NCBI RefSeq assembly: GCF_020740795.1
Contig: NC_067282.1
Coordinates: 174,720,274-174,784,273, forward strand
Length of the DNA stretch: 64,000 nucleotides
Reading direction: 5' to 3'
Source of the DNA: Apus apus
Taxonomy: Eukaryota; Chordata; Aves; Apodiformes; Apodidae
Below the pieces are notes generated by a model. The model made no database searches. It saw nothing but the letters and a program-made list of their open reading frames with translations, and was not told the origin of the DNA. The position numbers and the translations under genes were made by a program. Below are positions 26,000 through 37,800 of the stretch, in pieces. Numbering within the stretch: position 1 is the first letter of the stretch; the number at the start of each line of letters is the position of its first letter.

Positions 26000-27145
26000 T
26001 GCTTTTCTCTCTTTCATGCAGGCTTATAATGACCTTTAAAGCATTAACTCAATGTGAGGTCACAGAATTATTTTAGCTGTGGATCAGTTACTTAATAACG
26101 GTTTTCCCAGAGTCACATAATCATGCAGGCTGTAAGGCTTAACTAATTCTTTCATTTTCTGCCTACATTTTAATGGATTTAACCACTCCTTGTCAAAAAA
26201 AAAAGGGGAAATGAGTTAACAGGAGATTTTCACTACTTGGGTTTACAGAGTCCAAAACACACAGAGAAGCAAGTATTGGCAAAATGAAGCAGTTATTTCT
26301 GTAACTACCTAAGAAATCAAATGCTGTTTGAAAGTCAAACATCAACATAGTCACCTTTTATACAGCACCAGCAGGATCTCATGGTATATTACCATTAGTA
26401 ATTACTGCCTTGTATTTTACTATCTCTTAAGCAAATTAAATAAATTTATAGGCTGCACTAAGCAGAAACAAATAGATTTATTTTTAGTCATAATTTTTAA
26501 TGGATAAAATTTTCATCTGATTGTAAAGTGAAATTTCTCCTGATGAAACATTAACTATTCTATAAGCAAAACATTTTATTTTGACATTACTGTGATATAC
26601 TGCCTGTTTTCTTTTGAGTCAGAAATATTTTAGATTTTAACAGAATAATGCATGGGTAAAATGTTTTTGTTTTTGTTTTTTTTTAAATGGTAAAGCTAAC
26701 AGAATATGTTCCTGCCTCATAATAAACAATTGTTGAATGATGTTTATTAAAACTGGCTCTCAAGTGACAGTTAATAAATGCATAGGTCTATTATGCATGC
26801 TAAATTCAGCATTCCAAAAACTTAAAAGCAGATAGATCAAAACAACGGAGATAAAAAAGTCATGAAGACAAAATACAGCAACACCAGTAAATGACAGGGA
26901 AATAATTCAGACTTAAAAATTACTTATTATTTAGTACCTTGTAACAACAATTTATAGAACTAAATTAGAGGCAAATCAGAGTCTTTCTGATATTTTAGAT
27001 ATGCTATTTCTCTAGTACATATAGTTTGATCATACAGCAGAGAATTCACATTACAAAGTCCCCTTGAAATAAGCAAAAAACCCAGTTCTCTGTTTCTGCT
27101 TCCAGGTTACACTTATTCATGGATAATGGATGAAGGAAAAAAAGG

Positions 27146-27163
27146 AAAAAAAAAAAAAAAAAA
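27146..27163. repeat. Poly(A) run, 18 bp
   Basis: Eighteen uninterrupted A on the + strand follow an A-rich lead-in with two GG interruptions. No retroposed gene or SINE body was recognised next to it. Confidence 0.9.
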
Positions 27164-28075
27164 GGGTACAATACAATTAAATGATTAATCTATTTTACTT
27201 AAAATCCCTAAGCATTTTCTCTCTATTTGAAGTTAGATTGTCTATATGTGACGTGTTTCTATGTATGTTTCACTGATGCCCAAAGTGCACAAATACCGGA
27301 TTTAATGGGCTTTGTGTCCTTTACTGTAATCATTCAATTGGCTCCTTGATGTTGCATAGGTTAGGTATGATGATGGAAAGAGTTGCTTCAATCATGTATT
27401 TTCACCTCCGTTTCTAAAAGGTGAAGGGCAAAACTTTTAATCAAGGAGCACTTTATCTTCAATTATGAAAAATATAATTAGGCATTATCACCTAATTGCT
27501 TTTACTGATGGAGACAGTAATATTTTCACAAGTAGTGACCCATGCTGTATTATCACTCTGCTGTTTACTGCATAATGAATCTGTATTTGTGCTTGGCAGC
27601 TACCCAGCAAAAATTAAAAGGTAATCAACATGCTTCTCTGCAGTCTGGTCATCAAAGTCATTGGCTTCACAGATGAGTAAATAACAAAGTCAAGTTGTGA
27701 TGTCCTAACAGAAACCCTTCTTTAGGAATAGCTGTGTTTATCTCCTCTGTTAAGACATCAAATGATACTTGAAATAACCATATACAAAAAGCTTTGCAAA
27801 ACAGATTAGAAGAACTGTGCTATACATTTGGTGTTGAGTTAAAAAACAGTTTAATGTCTCAAGGCACCACCATGGTAGAATTTTATACCTGCAAGTAATA
27901 ATCTAATACACTATTATACAGTTAAGGTAATGTATTAATAAATAGCTTGTGCAATTTTGGGAAGCAATCTATAAAGGAATGTTAGATATACAGTAGGCAC
28001 GTACTATATAATACAAATAAAAAACGAAATTCCTAGAAAAAGCATGCTGAGCACCTTTTGGTATAGGTTGAATTT

Positions 28076-28081
28076 TTTATT
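28076..28081 (-). promoter_or_regulatory. Candidate proximal TMEM117 poly(A) signal
   Basis: TTTATT on the + strand reads AATAAA on the - strand, about 92 nt after the TMEM117 stop codon. Other minus-strand AATAAA hexamers occur farther left, so which one is used is open. Confidence 0.35.
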
Positions 28082-28172
28082 CTAAACACTATGTAAATCT
28101 TAACTTACAAAAGGTAAAACTGAAATCTTATAGTCACTTCTTATTTCAACTGATTTTCCTGGGTTTTTGCCT

Positions 28173-28813
28173 CTATGTCACAGGATTACTCTTAGGGACA
28201 GAGGACTCTGGTACTGGCTGTAATGGGCTATCTTGTTCGTTCAGTTGTGCATTCAAGTTTTCAGAAGTTAGGAGAGAAGAATTAAAAACTATTTCACTTA
28301 AGTCTGATTTTATAGACACAAGATGTGGTTCTTGAAAACTTAATGGTTCTTCTACTAACACCTGTGTATTTTCACGTGTCATTCCCATATCTGATGGTGA
28401 CTTTCGTTTCATTCTTGTGTATGATTTGTCTAAATTCTCCATGCCTTGGTCAGTTTTCTGAAATCGACCAAAGAACCAAATGAAGAAACCAAACAAAGCA
28501 AAAGCCAGCAAACTTGGAATAAAAGCCAGGCATTTGACATCAAGGCTAGAACCTGTGAATCTGCTGTGCAAGAACATGTCTCCTTCGGCATAGGTCCGGT
28601 TGGTCAATGGGTTAGTGTTATTTGATCTCCACTCCCAAGATAACTTAGTTCTATTAAGGTCTTTCAAGCTTTCTGAGTCCTTCACTGTGTAGATCTTCTG
28701 TCCAGGACCAATATATTGACCATATTCATGAGGTTTGTAAAATATTTGGTTCTTCCACATATTCAGATCCAAGATTAAAACAAGGAAGATAATTCCATAG
28801 TTAAACCATTTGC
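28173..28813 (-). CDS. TMEM117: TMEM117 terminal coding exon
   Basis: The acceptor ccaaacag|GCAAATGG lies at 28814/28813, and the exon begins in phase 1 to complete a glycine codon. It encodes 213 residues counting the split codon. The readable order is: membrane segment [14 protein letters not shown], then [20 protein letters not shown], a glycosylatable loop, the second membrane segment, a basic stop-transfer region (MKRKSP) and a polar, Ser/Glu/Pro-rich cytosolic tail. An open frame extends 13 codons upstream into the intron from an ATG at 28853, but similarity starts only at the splice site. Confidence 0.94.
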
Positions 28814-31800
28814 CTGTTTGGAAAAAGAAAATTCTGTCATCTAATGTACCCATTTTAAAAGCAGTGCAAATGAAGTAATTTGTAAAAGCTACTTATTAAT
28901 CTGTAAAGCAAAGTTGTAACGAAATTTCCACCATAATCGTATTTATGCTGAAATCCACTAGTATTTCACAATTAGGTCTGGGCACATAATAAAATAATTT
29001 TGTAGCACAAGTACAGCAGCATATCAATTGAATTCACATTGCAGTTTGTACGTTACCTGTTGATTAGACCCCTAGGTGATATACCTAAAATACTAATTCC
29101 AGTGCTTAAAAAATATTCATGTGGAAATCTTCCAGGAAAGGGTCATATTTGACAGAACTGTTATTATGCCAGGAATCACTGAAGTGACTGAAGTTTTGGG
29201 GGCTGGTAATTCTGTAAATTTTAAGAATATGTACATATATTGTTTGACATACCAACAACGGTGTGCAGACTGATTCAGGTGGGGGCAACTGGATAAATCA
29301 TGGTTTTGAGGTAAAACATCCTCAAGAAATACCAAGATTATAGTCTTGGGAGGCAAGTCAGCTTAGCTTTTCCTATAGTCTGTGTAGAGAGAAAGAGATA
29401 TTCCTCCAAGGAGTGACTCATGGTCTAACATCAAGCTCCTGCAATACCGGAGGAGGAAACATTTCTCCTTTTATTATTTAAAATTGCTCTTTTCTGTGCT
29501 TCCTCCAGGCAACAAAAAGACATGACAGCGAACTTTATGCAATTGCAAAGCTGACACTGCTTTGAGCAGGGTGTTGTAACTGATGAACTCCAGGTGTCCT
29601 TTCTAACCTAAATTATTCTATGAATACACAAAACAAATTATATTGTTTTCATAGTCAAAGCATCTCTCACATTCTAGCTGGTGACGTGATCTTACCTGTG
29701 CAGTGGTGGTTGGCACCCATGAAATCTACATGTCAGCATTACATGAAAAGATATTCATGGAGGAATGCTCCTGCTGGTGATGAATTGTATTGATCTGTGT
29801 TGGAATCATGTTAATTATGTTTCAAGTGAAAAACAAAATGGATGTATGAGAGTATCTATCCAATGACTTATGCCATTAACTTGTAAAGAGTAAGAGGATT
29901 CAGGTTCCTGAAAGTCAGTATGTCCAAATTGTACAAACAAAATACTATAGGAGGGTAACTCCTTGTATTTCAGCAATTGGGGTTAATAGTCCTCATTAGT
30001 CTTGATTATATTTAGATGGAAAATCAACAAGAATGTTCAGAAATCAAGCTGCATTGAAAACACCTTGCAACCAATCCTGTTCACATAATTCCTGAATAAC
30101 TTCTCTATCCTTTTCCTGGGTTTTCATCTATATTATAATCGATCTATTAAAGAAAATTACAGTTTTAGCAGATAATCACCATATTTTATAGTATTTAAGT
30201 TTCTTAAACCAACACTGAAAATTATGCTCAATTATTAACTGCAATGACAAACAACACAATCTAGATTGGTGTTTCTCTCAATCAGAATAACTCTAGCTTA
30301 TCTATCACATATGACCTTTCAACAGAGACAGAATGTATATTGCACAGTATATGCTGATGGGCTGTCTGGGACACATATATTCACTGAGTAATTGGCTGCT
30401 GTCAAACAGAACATAATTACTGACTTCTTCCTGCCTTTTCCTTAGCTGGGCACTAACTTAGACAATTCGCCTTGCCTTAATCACCATTTCTTAGGACACA
30501 CTGGTAACCTCACTATTTTTCAGACTCTCCTCCTCTGAAAAATGTTTTTTTGAAACTTGCCATGGGTTCAAAAATTATTTGGCACTAAGTGTTGGATAGA
30601 GAGTGAGGCCAACCCACATAGAGTACATGATCACATAATTCTCATTTCCTTAGGAAAATAGTCTAACACAAATTACAGCTATACAAACATTAGAATCATT
30701 ATCTGTTTATCTATGGCCAGTTGGAAAGAAAGTCTGGCTTACTGCATTCTCAGCTTCCTTTCTGTGTTATGGTTGTTCACTTTGACACTTTTTTTGAAAC
30801 ACTAATTTGTCATCAAGTATTACTCTGTGTTTCAACCAGAAAGCAACCCTTTGCTGTATTGCCCCAAAGTTATTTCCTTAAGTCATATTCTTTTCCCAGG
30901 GAAATGCATGATAAGCCCATCCTAAAAAACCTTCCACTTCTTTTGTTATTGGCTTCATCAAAATACTATTTGTGGTTCTTTTTGTTTCTGCAGAGCTAAG
31001 ACAGGTTATTTTCCAGAGAGATCTGCTAGAGTCTAGGGATGGTGGGCAGTGTGAAAAACTCATGTAGGACAAGTGTCACTCTTTCCCTTTAGCTAGATGT
31101 GACAAGTGTGAAGATGTGTAGGGAGAAAACAGACACTTAAAAGATCAAAATACGAAGCATAATGAAATGGGGACATTACTGAGATGGCCTTTATAAAGAC
31201 TGAAATGCGCTGTTATGGTTTCCATGATTTGTAGGTTTTAGGTACGATTGACAAAGGAAACTTAGACATTGCTATGACCTGCCACCTCTACAGGCATGGC
31301 AGCACCTGGTGGATTTCACAGCAATCACCTGTGTGATCATATTGTCCTCAATGAGACACATGTAATGCAAACCACCTAAGGAGGAAGACTTGAGATGGCA
31401 GCCTGCTGGTGGTGAAGAATGTGACTAAGAAGCTAGAAGAAAACACTCAAAATTATGAATAGAGGGAGACAGGTGCTTGATTTCAGGCTTCATGTCGCAC
31501 CTTCTGGAGGGTAGGAAGATGCTGCAGAAGAACCTGGACAGGCTGGATCAATGGGCCAAGGCCAACAGTATGAGGTTCAACAAGACCAAGTGCAGGGTGC
31601 TGCACTTTGGCCACAGTAGCCTCAGGCAGTGCTACAGACTGGGGGAAGAGTGGCTGGAGAGCAGCCCAGCAGAGAGGGACCTGGGAGTGCTGGTTGACCA
31701 CCAGTTGACATGAGCCAGCAGTGTGCCCAGGTGGCCCAGAAGGCCAATGGCATCCTGGCTTGTATCAGGAATAGCATGGCCAGCAAGAGTAGGGATGTAA

Positions 31801-34800
31801 TTCTCCCCCTGTACACAGCACTGGTGAGGCCTCACCTCGAGTACTGTGTCCAGTTCTGGGCCCCTCATTTCAAGAAGGATATTGAGGTGCTGGAGCAGGT
31901 CCAGAGGAGAGCAACAAGGCTGGTGAAAGGACTAGAGGGAAAGTCTTATGAGGCGAGTCTGAGGGAGCTGGGGTTGTTTAGCCTAGAGAAGAGGAGACTC
32001 GGGGGACCTCAGCACTTCCTACAACTACCTGAAGGGAGGTTGTAGTCAGGTGGGGGCTGGGCTCTTCTACCAAGCAACTAGTGACAGGATGAGAGGGCAT
32101 GACCTGAAGCTGCGCCAGGGGGAGGGATTAGGCTGGATATTAGGAAGATTTCCTTACAGGAAGGGTGATCAGATATTGGAATGGACTGCCCAGGGAAGTG
32201 GTGGAGTCACCATTCCTGGAGGTGTTTAGGGAAAGACTGGATGTGGCATGTAGTGCCATGGTCTAGCCAGTGTGGTGGGTTAGGTCATATGTTGGACTTG
32301 ATGATCTCAGGGGTCTTTTCCAGCCTCAACAATTCTGTGATTCTGTGTGATCTATCCTACCCTGTGGTTTTATAATCATGAATCTGTTCTAAGATGGATC
32401 TGTTTAAAAAAGGCTCCACTCCTCTTATGTAAAGAAGTTGAGTGCTCATCTCATCTAAGAGAGATAAAAATTTAAATTATTCCCGTTTCATAAAAAGCAC
32501 AAACATGGAACTCCCTCACTCAGCTCCTAGACAGAGTTAGGCAGGCAGGAGCACAGCTCTAAGCTCTGCCGTTGGGATCGCTGGGACAGTGGGGACTATA
32601 AAGGGTGCTTAGACAAAGAGCTTAGATGCAGACATCCCAGTTAACTAAGGTGAATTGCAACCCATATGTCTCAGTGGCAGTTAGTTGCCTGAGACCTTCC
32701 TCTGTTCTACAGGGGATCTTCTCAAGCTCCTTAAACTTCTCATTTCTAGACAATTTTTTCCATCCTCTGCATCACTGTCATGCTTGATGAGCTCTATGAC
32801 CTTTTCTTTGCTTTTGAAAACTGTTGGCACCAGAACCAAACCCTGTATATGAGTAGCAGGCTCACTATAACTATATATGAACATGATGACATCTTCCTAC
32901 TCCTACTCAGCATTCCCTGTAGCCAAGGGCTGCACTGATCTCCTTAAACACAAAATGACTGGGAGTTAGTGCTGTCTTGGTTACTTACAGAAAGTATTCG
33001 CCTCTTTCTAGAATACACTGTCCTCTGCTCTCTGTCCCTCTTCTAAGATGTACTTTACTGCTGTACTAGTGGGTGTGACAGCCAAGTCTAATCTACCTAG
33101 CAATCCTTCTAGAACAGTGATAGATGTGTTGAAATAAAATGACCACAGAGGTCTGACAGTGTCCACTCACAAACATCTATTTGATGATAGTTCCCCATGA
33201 CAAGTAACTACTGGGTCATATTATGCTGATCAGTCCTTAACATTATACATGTATATAATCTATGCATAAGAAATAATTGTCTATTGCCATGTAATATTAA
33301 CATAATGCTTTTTATAGCAAACTTTGACTAATATATCAAGCTCACATACGAAATAAGCTTGGTAAATTAGGAGTGACCCCTGACCTCTCACATTGCACAT
33401 GAACAAGCTCAAGTTTATAGTTTTGCAAAGGGTCAGAATAAATATATTATGAAGCTATGCATATTCATTTTCTTATATATATTTATAATTTATTTGACAG
33501 TGCTTCAGCTTTCATCCCAGATGAAAAGGTGTAAAAGAAAATGGAGTACCACACAATGGAGTAATTTCATTTGTCTCTTAACCAATTTCTGTAGGCTCAG
33601 TACCACTATTACTCTAGGGCTGGCTGAACTCCTGTGAGGTCTGTGTGGACAAGAACAGTGGCATATGCCTGGCACCATTTAGCCCTTCTTGGAGCAGGCA
33701 GATTTTCCATGGAGAGATTTTGATGTGGAAAGATGTAAAAAGATCAGCACTCAAGACTGGAAGGCTAATCACTCATCTCAGCAAACTGCAAAGGATTATA
33801 TCTACACTCTCCAGTGAAGCTGTAATGAAGAAAACAAGGTGCTAAAATAGGCTGTGTCGTTCACCCATGCACTACCAAAAAATAAGATGGCTAATTTGCT
33901 TTCACAGCGTTGCCATCCCTACATGCTACACATGACATTTGGAGAGTCAGGAATCTGGTTTGGTGTATTTGGAAGTGTGGTGCAACATTGAAATTTGGTG
34001 CAGTAACAATCCCCCAAAAGAAAAACTGGATGTATGTAGCTAGCCAAGAACATGTGCTGGGTGTCCTTGTGAGGCTGTGATGTGAAATGTGAAACCTTTT
34101 TGTATGTATTATAGCCTACAGTCACTATTTGGGGATGAAAACTTGATCCCTGTTTTCTGAGAAACCATGGCTGTGGAGGAGGGTTGTATCCTTAGGGCTA
34201 GGGAATGTACCAGAATGGAAACTTGACCTTAGAACAATCTCGACCTGTGGAAGTTTGGACCTGCATCATAGGACCATGCTCTAAACACCAGCCTATAAAG
34301 GACCCAGCTTAGAAACACTCATCACTCCCTTTTGATGCTGAACAACTGTGCCCTGCATATGAATGTCAGGGGCCTTCTCCTGGTGAAAAATGCATGGATT
34401 TTTCTTTTTACTTTTTCCAGAAAGGCACCTCTTATTGCCACCTGAGCAAGATGTTTGGGCAGTTGTCATTTTTAAAGAGGCTGATAAGGTCTATGAGAGA
34501 TTCAGCAACCAGTCGACAATCCCACATGCAATGGATTCACTGGGCAATTGAGGTAGATTCCAGAGGTCCAAATATTTCAAACCAGCTGCTGATTCTGGAG
34601 TTTGTGTAGAAGCCAGTCCTCAGCATCCCTCCTGTGGCCAAGAGGAAATGTGAAAATTCCACTTATTAAGGCTAGACTTAAGTGGCCTTGTGCTCTGCAA
34701 CTGCAGCCAGAGGTTATCACAGGAAATGTTGACTTTAGACTCTTAACTCAATTGCAATTTGTGTCTAAGAACATTTGGACACCTCTGTAAAACATACAGA

Positions 34801-37800
34801 TATCTTCAAAACATTCTTTGTGTCTCCTGTCATGGTAATGTTACTAGCTAGATACATGCATACAGACCACTCACAGCTGAAATAAGCCACAAATCCTCTG
34901 AGAGTTTTTCACACCTGCGTGCACAGACAGCTTTGGTTTTCCTCTGACTTGTCTATTCCTGCCCACAGGCTGCCTTAGACTTCTCTGTGTAGGCGACGCA
35001 TGGCCTGAATCTAGACACACTTCTGATTTAACTTCACAAGCCAGCCATGCTAGGCATCCGCCAGCCATCAAGGTGATGATTTCTCCTTTGGGTGGAAGGG
35101 CACTCTGGCTAGATAGGCACTCAAAAACATGTTTATAAACAGCCAGAAAAATCTTCCATCTGTTTTGATACCCAAACTTTAATGTTTCCTATTTGAAACT
35201 TATTTGCATACTCGAGAGCAGATGCTCTTGGATCTCCAGTGCTGCTATTAAAGGGTAGCAGCCAAGCCCCACTGGTGCCTTTTAAGCATAAAAGAATCTG
35301 AAGTAACAAAATTTACTTTTAAGTTTTATCAGCTTCCCTGGGTGTTACAGAAACTAGATTAGACTATGTGTTTTCATAAACAGAAGCCCAAGAAGGTAAA
35401 CACACACTTTGCAATGAACCATCTGTCAAGGGAAATCTAGATGAGTTAAGCAAATCCAGGAATTCAAGTTATTTTTGATGTTCATAGATAAAAGCAGCTA
35501 TAAAAACAGGATAAAAATATTTAATACTGAGTAGATGCTTGCTAGGAGTTTTTAGATGCAAAGAAATGTGAGCAAAATGAGGTACTCAGTTACCAGTAAA
35601 AATAAGATATGATTTTGATAGTAAATTTAAAACTACACTGAATCACATCAGCTACAGACTGCAGATGTTAATTTGATATTACTGCCAACTTAGAATATTC
35701 AGAAATCGCAAGTCAGGCCTAAGAAAGCATATTATTTAAAGTACCAAGATGGGTTAAAAATAATACACTAAGTACTGTTTTATTTATCTGCTTTTTTAGA
35801 CATGGAGACACGCAGAGGAATGTTTCATTTTTTTTCTCTGCAGCTATGAGCTTTATTTTGTGAAAGCTTAAATTCCCATGCAGTCACTGAGCTCAGGAGC
35901 TAAGGCTTTAAGTCAAAGTAGGGGAAAAAAAAAACAACAAGAAAAGCAACTGTCTTAAAATTTGTGATAAAATCAGGAGAGTTGGCAACACAGAAATGTA
36001 ACTGTGAAATCCTTCATCTCTACAGAACTTGTGCGAAGCCAGTAAGCACACACCGACAGAAAGGTGGTTTAAAGTCCTTTGGTCCTCTGAATGTCTCTTA
36101 CTTTACCACTGCTCATTAGAGCAACTCAGCATCAAATGGGACTGCACAGAGGAGTCCTAGGGCTGCTCTTATTTATATCAATCAACAGGGACAAAAACGG
36201 ACTGTCAAAGAACTTATGAAGAACAAAAATTTCCAGGAAAAAGATTGTAAATGCTATTTCAGCCATTTTTTTCTTTCTCCTTGCTATTTGGGAGAAAAAG
36301 ATTTCCAGATTCTACAAATTAGGACACAGGTCATAGATTATATTTGGGGCTTAGGCTTCTTTTCCTGCTTGCTACTGAAAAGATATCCTATATTTAACAT
36401 TCTGGATCCCAAGTATTAAACAGGGCTTAAATACAGCCAGCTTCCTGCCATTATGGCTGTCCTACCCACATATCATCTGCTGCAGCTGCATTCATGTGCA
36501 TTACTCTCTACCCTCATTTTAGATTGGATTACATTCATTTTGTTATATATATATTGAGCCAGTTCTCTCTTTCTTTTATTAGCTCCCTGATTTGAGTAGA
36601 AAATTAGGAGTATCTACACATCCACACAATAACTAGAGCTTGAAAGTGATCCAAGATGATACCCTAACCTAAGACAAGAACTGATGGCAAGAACAGATGG
36701 TTCAAGGAAACTTACCCAAAGGGAGGTTCTTGTGCCATGTGTTACGGCTGTTTATTAGATCTCCTAAAGGGTGGTGTAGCACTGAGATAGAACAGGCACT
36801 CAGTAGACAGAGTACGTGATGTGCAGTCAGATGGATTGATTTGTCTAGTGAATCTAATAAATGAATCTTGTTAATGCTGAGCAGGGAAAAATATTCCTCA
36901 GCCCCTATTCATTAGCTCATCCTCGTTAAAAGAATGCCTTCTCACCAGAAAATCAGAAAGGCCTCCAGTCCTCTCTGCAGAAGACTCTACAATGCATAAA
37001 TATTGGTTTCTCTTCGTATGTCTGTTTTCAAAGAGCAGTATTGCTAGCAGTTGTATTTCTGATCTCCAATTCATGTTTTTTTTGCTGTTGCTTATTCTTT
37101 GCTCTTCCCTAACTGTCATCAATATCTCTCTCTCTTCTGCAGTGCAAAACTGTTCTTCAGTCACTCTTCTACCACCCATGGTTTTTCATCTACATTAATT
37201 ATATCCTGAGTTTCTGCATCTGATGGTGCAGCCCACCCTATCATGCCTCAGTAAATGTTCTTACTCCTCTGTGCAGCCATTCCACTACTTCTACTTATAA
37301 AATCGAGTAACTACAGGGCATCTGGGAGCCTTGTGGGGCTGAGTCCCTCCAAATTCATGCTCATCAAGTATTTGATGCTTATACACCTTTTTTCCTCTCA
37401 TCTTTTTGTTCACTTGGAAGAGAAAAATATATTCATAATGTACACATCCCATCTTCTCTCACCCTATGTGTTTTAGTCACTGACCATGAGATCATTCAAT
37501 TCATTCTGTTCCATAAACCACTAGTGCCTCGAACAGTCTGACTCAGGTGTGTCCCAGCCCTTCTTTCTTCCCACTGTCTGTCTGTTCTCTCTCAGCATTC
37601 CAGCAGGGCACCAGCATCCACTCTTGAAAAAATTTCCACCCCTCCATCTGTACTTCATACTGGCCCATTTACCTTCCCTCATGCAATACCCAGCAGGCAA
37701 CTTCTGCACTCATTTTCTCTTCTTTTCTGGTTTTTAATCTGATTACTCAGATTTCTACCTTCTCTGCTGAAAATACCTTTTCTGAGGCCTCATTCATCCT

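Larger units (their letters stand above)
26000..28172 (-). other. AT-rich stretch downstream of TMEM117, probable 3' UTR at its right end
   Basis: It directly follows the TMEM117 stop codon in transcript direction. The sequence is very AT-rich, repeat-poor apart from an 18-A run (27146-27163), and holds several minus-strand AATAAA hexamers, the nearest at 28076-28081. How far the transcript extends cannot be judged from sequence alone. Confidence 0.45.

Noticed and set aside
28814-28853. In-frame ATG 13 codons upstream of the TMEM117 terminal exon
   Set aside because: TMEM117 similarity starts at the splice acceptor, and the ATG lies in the intron. It would give a protein missing the N-terminal half.
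37549-37737. Leu/Phe/Ser-rich + strand frame resembling a secreted peptide
   Set aside because: It falls in the C/T-rich block, where any + strand frame reads as Leu/Phe/Ser/Pro.
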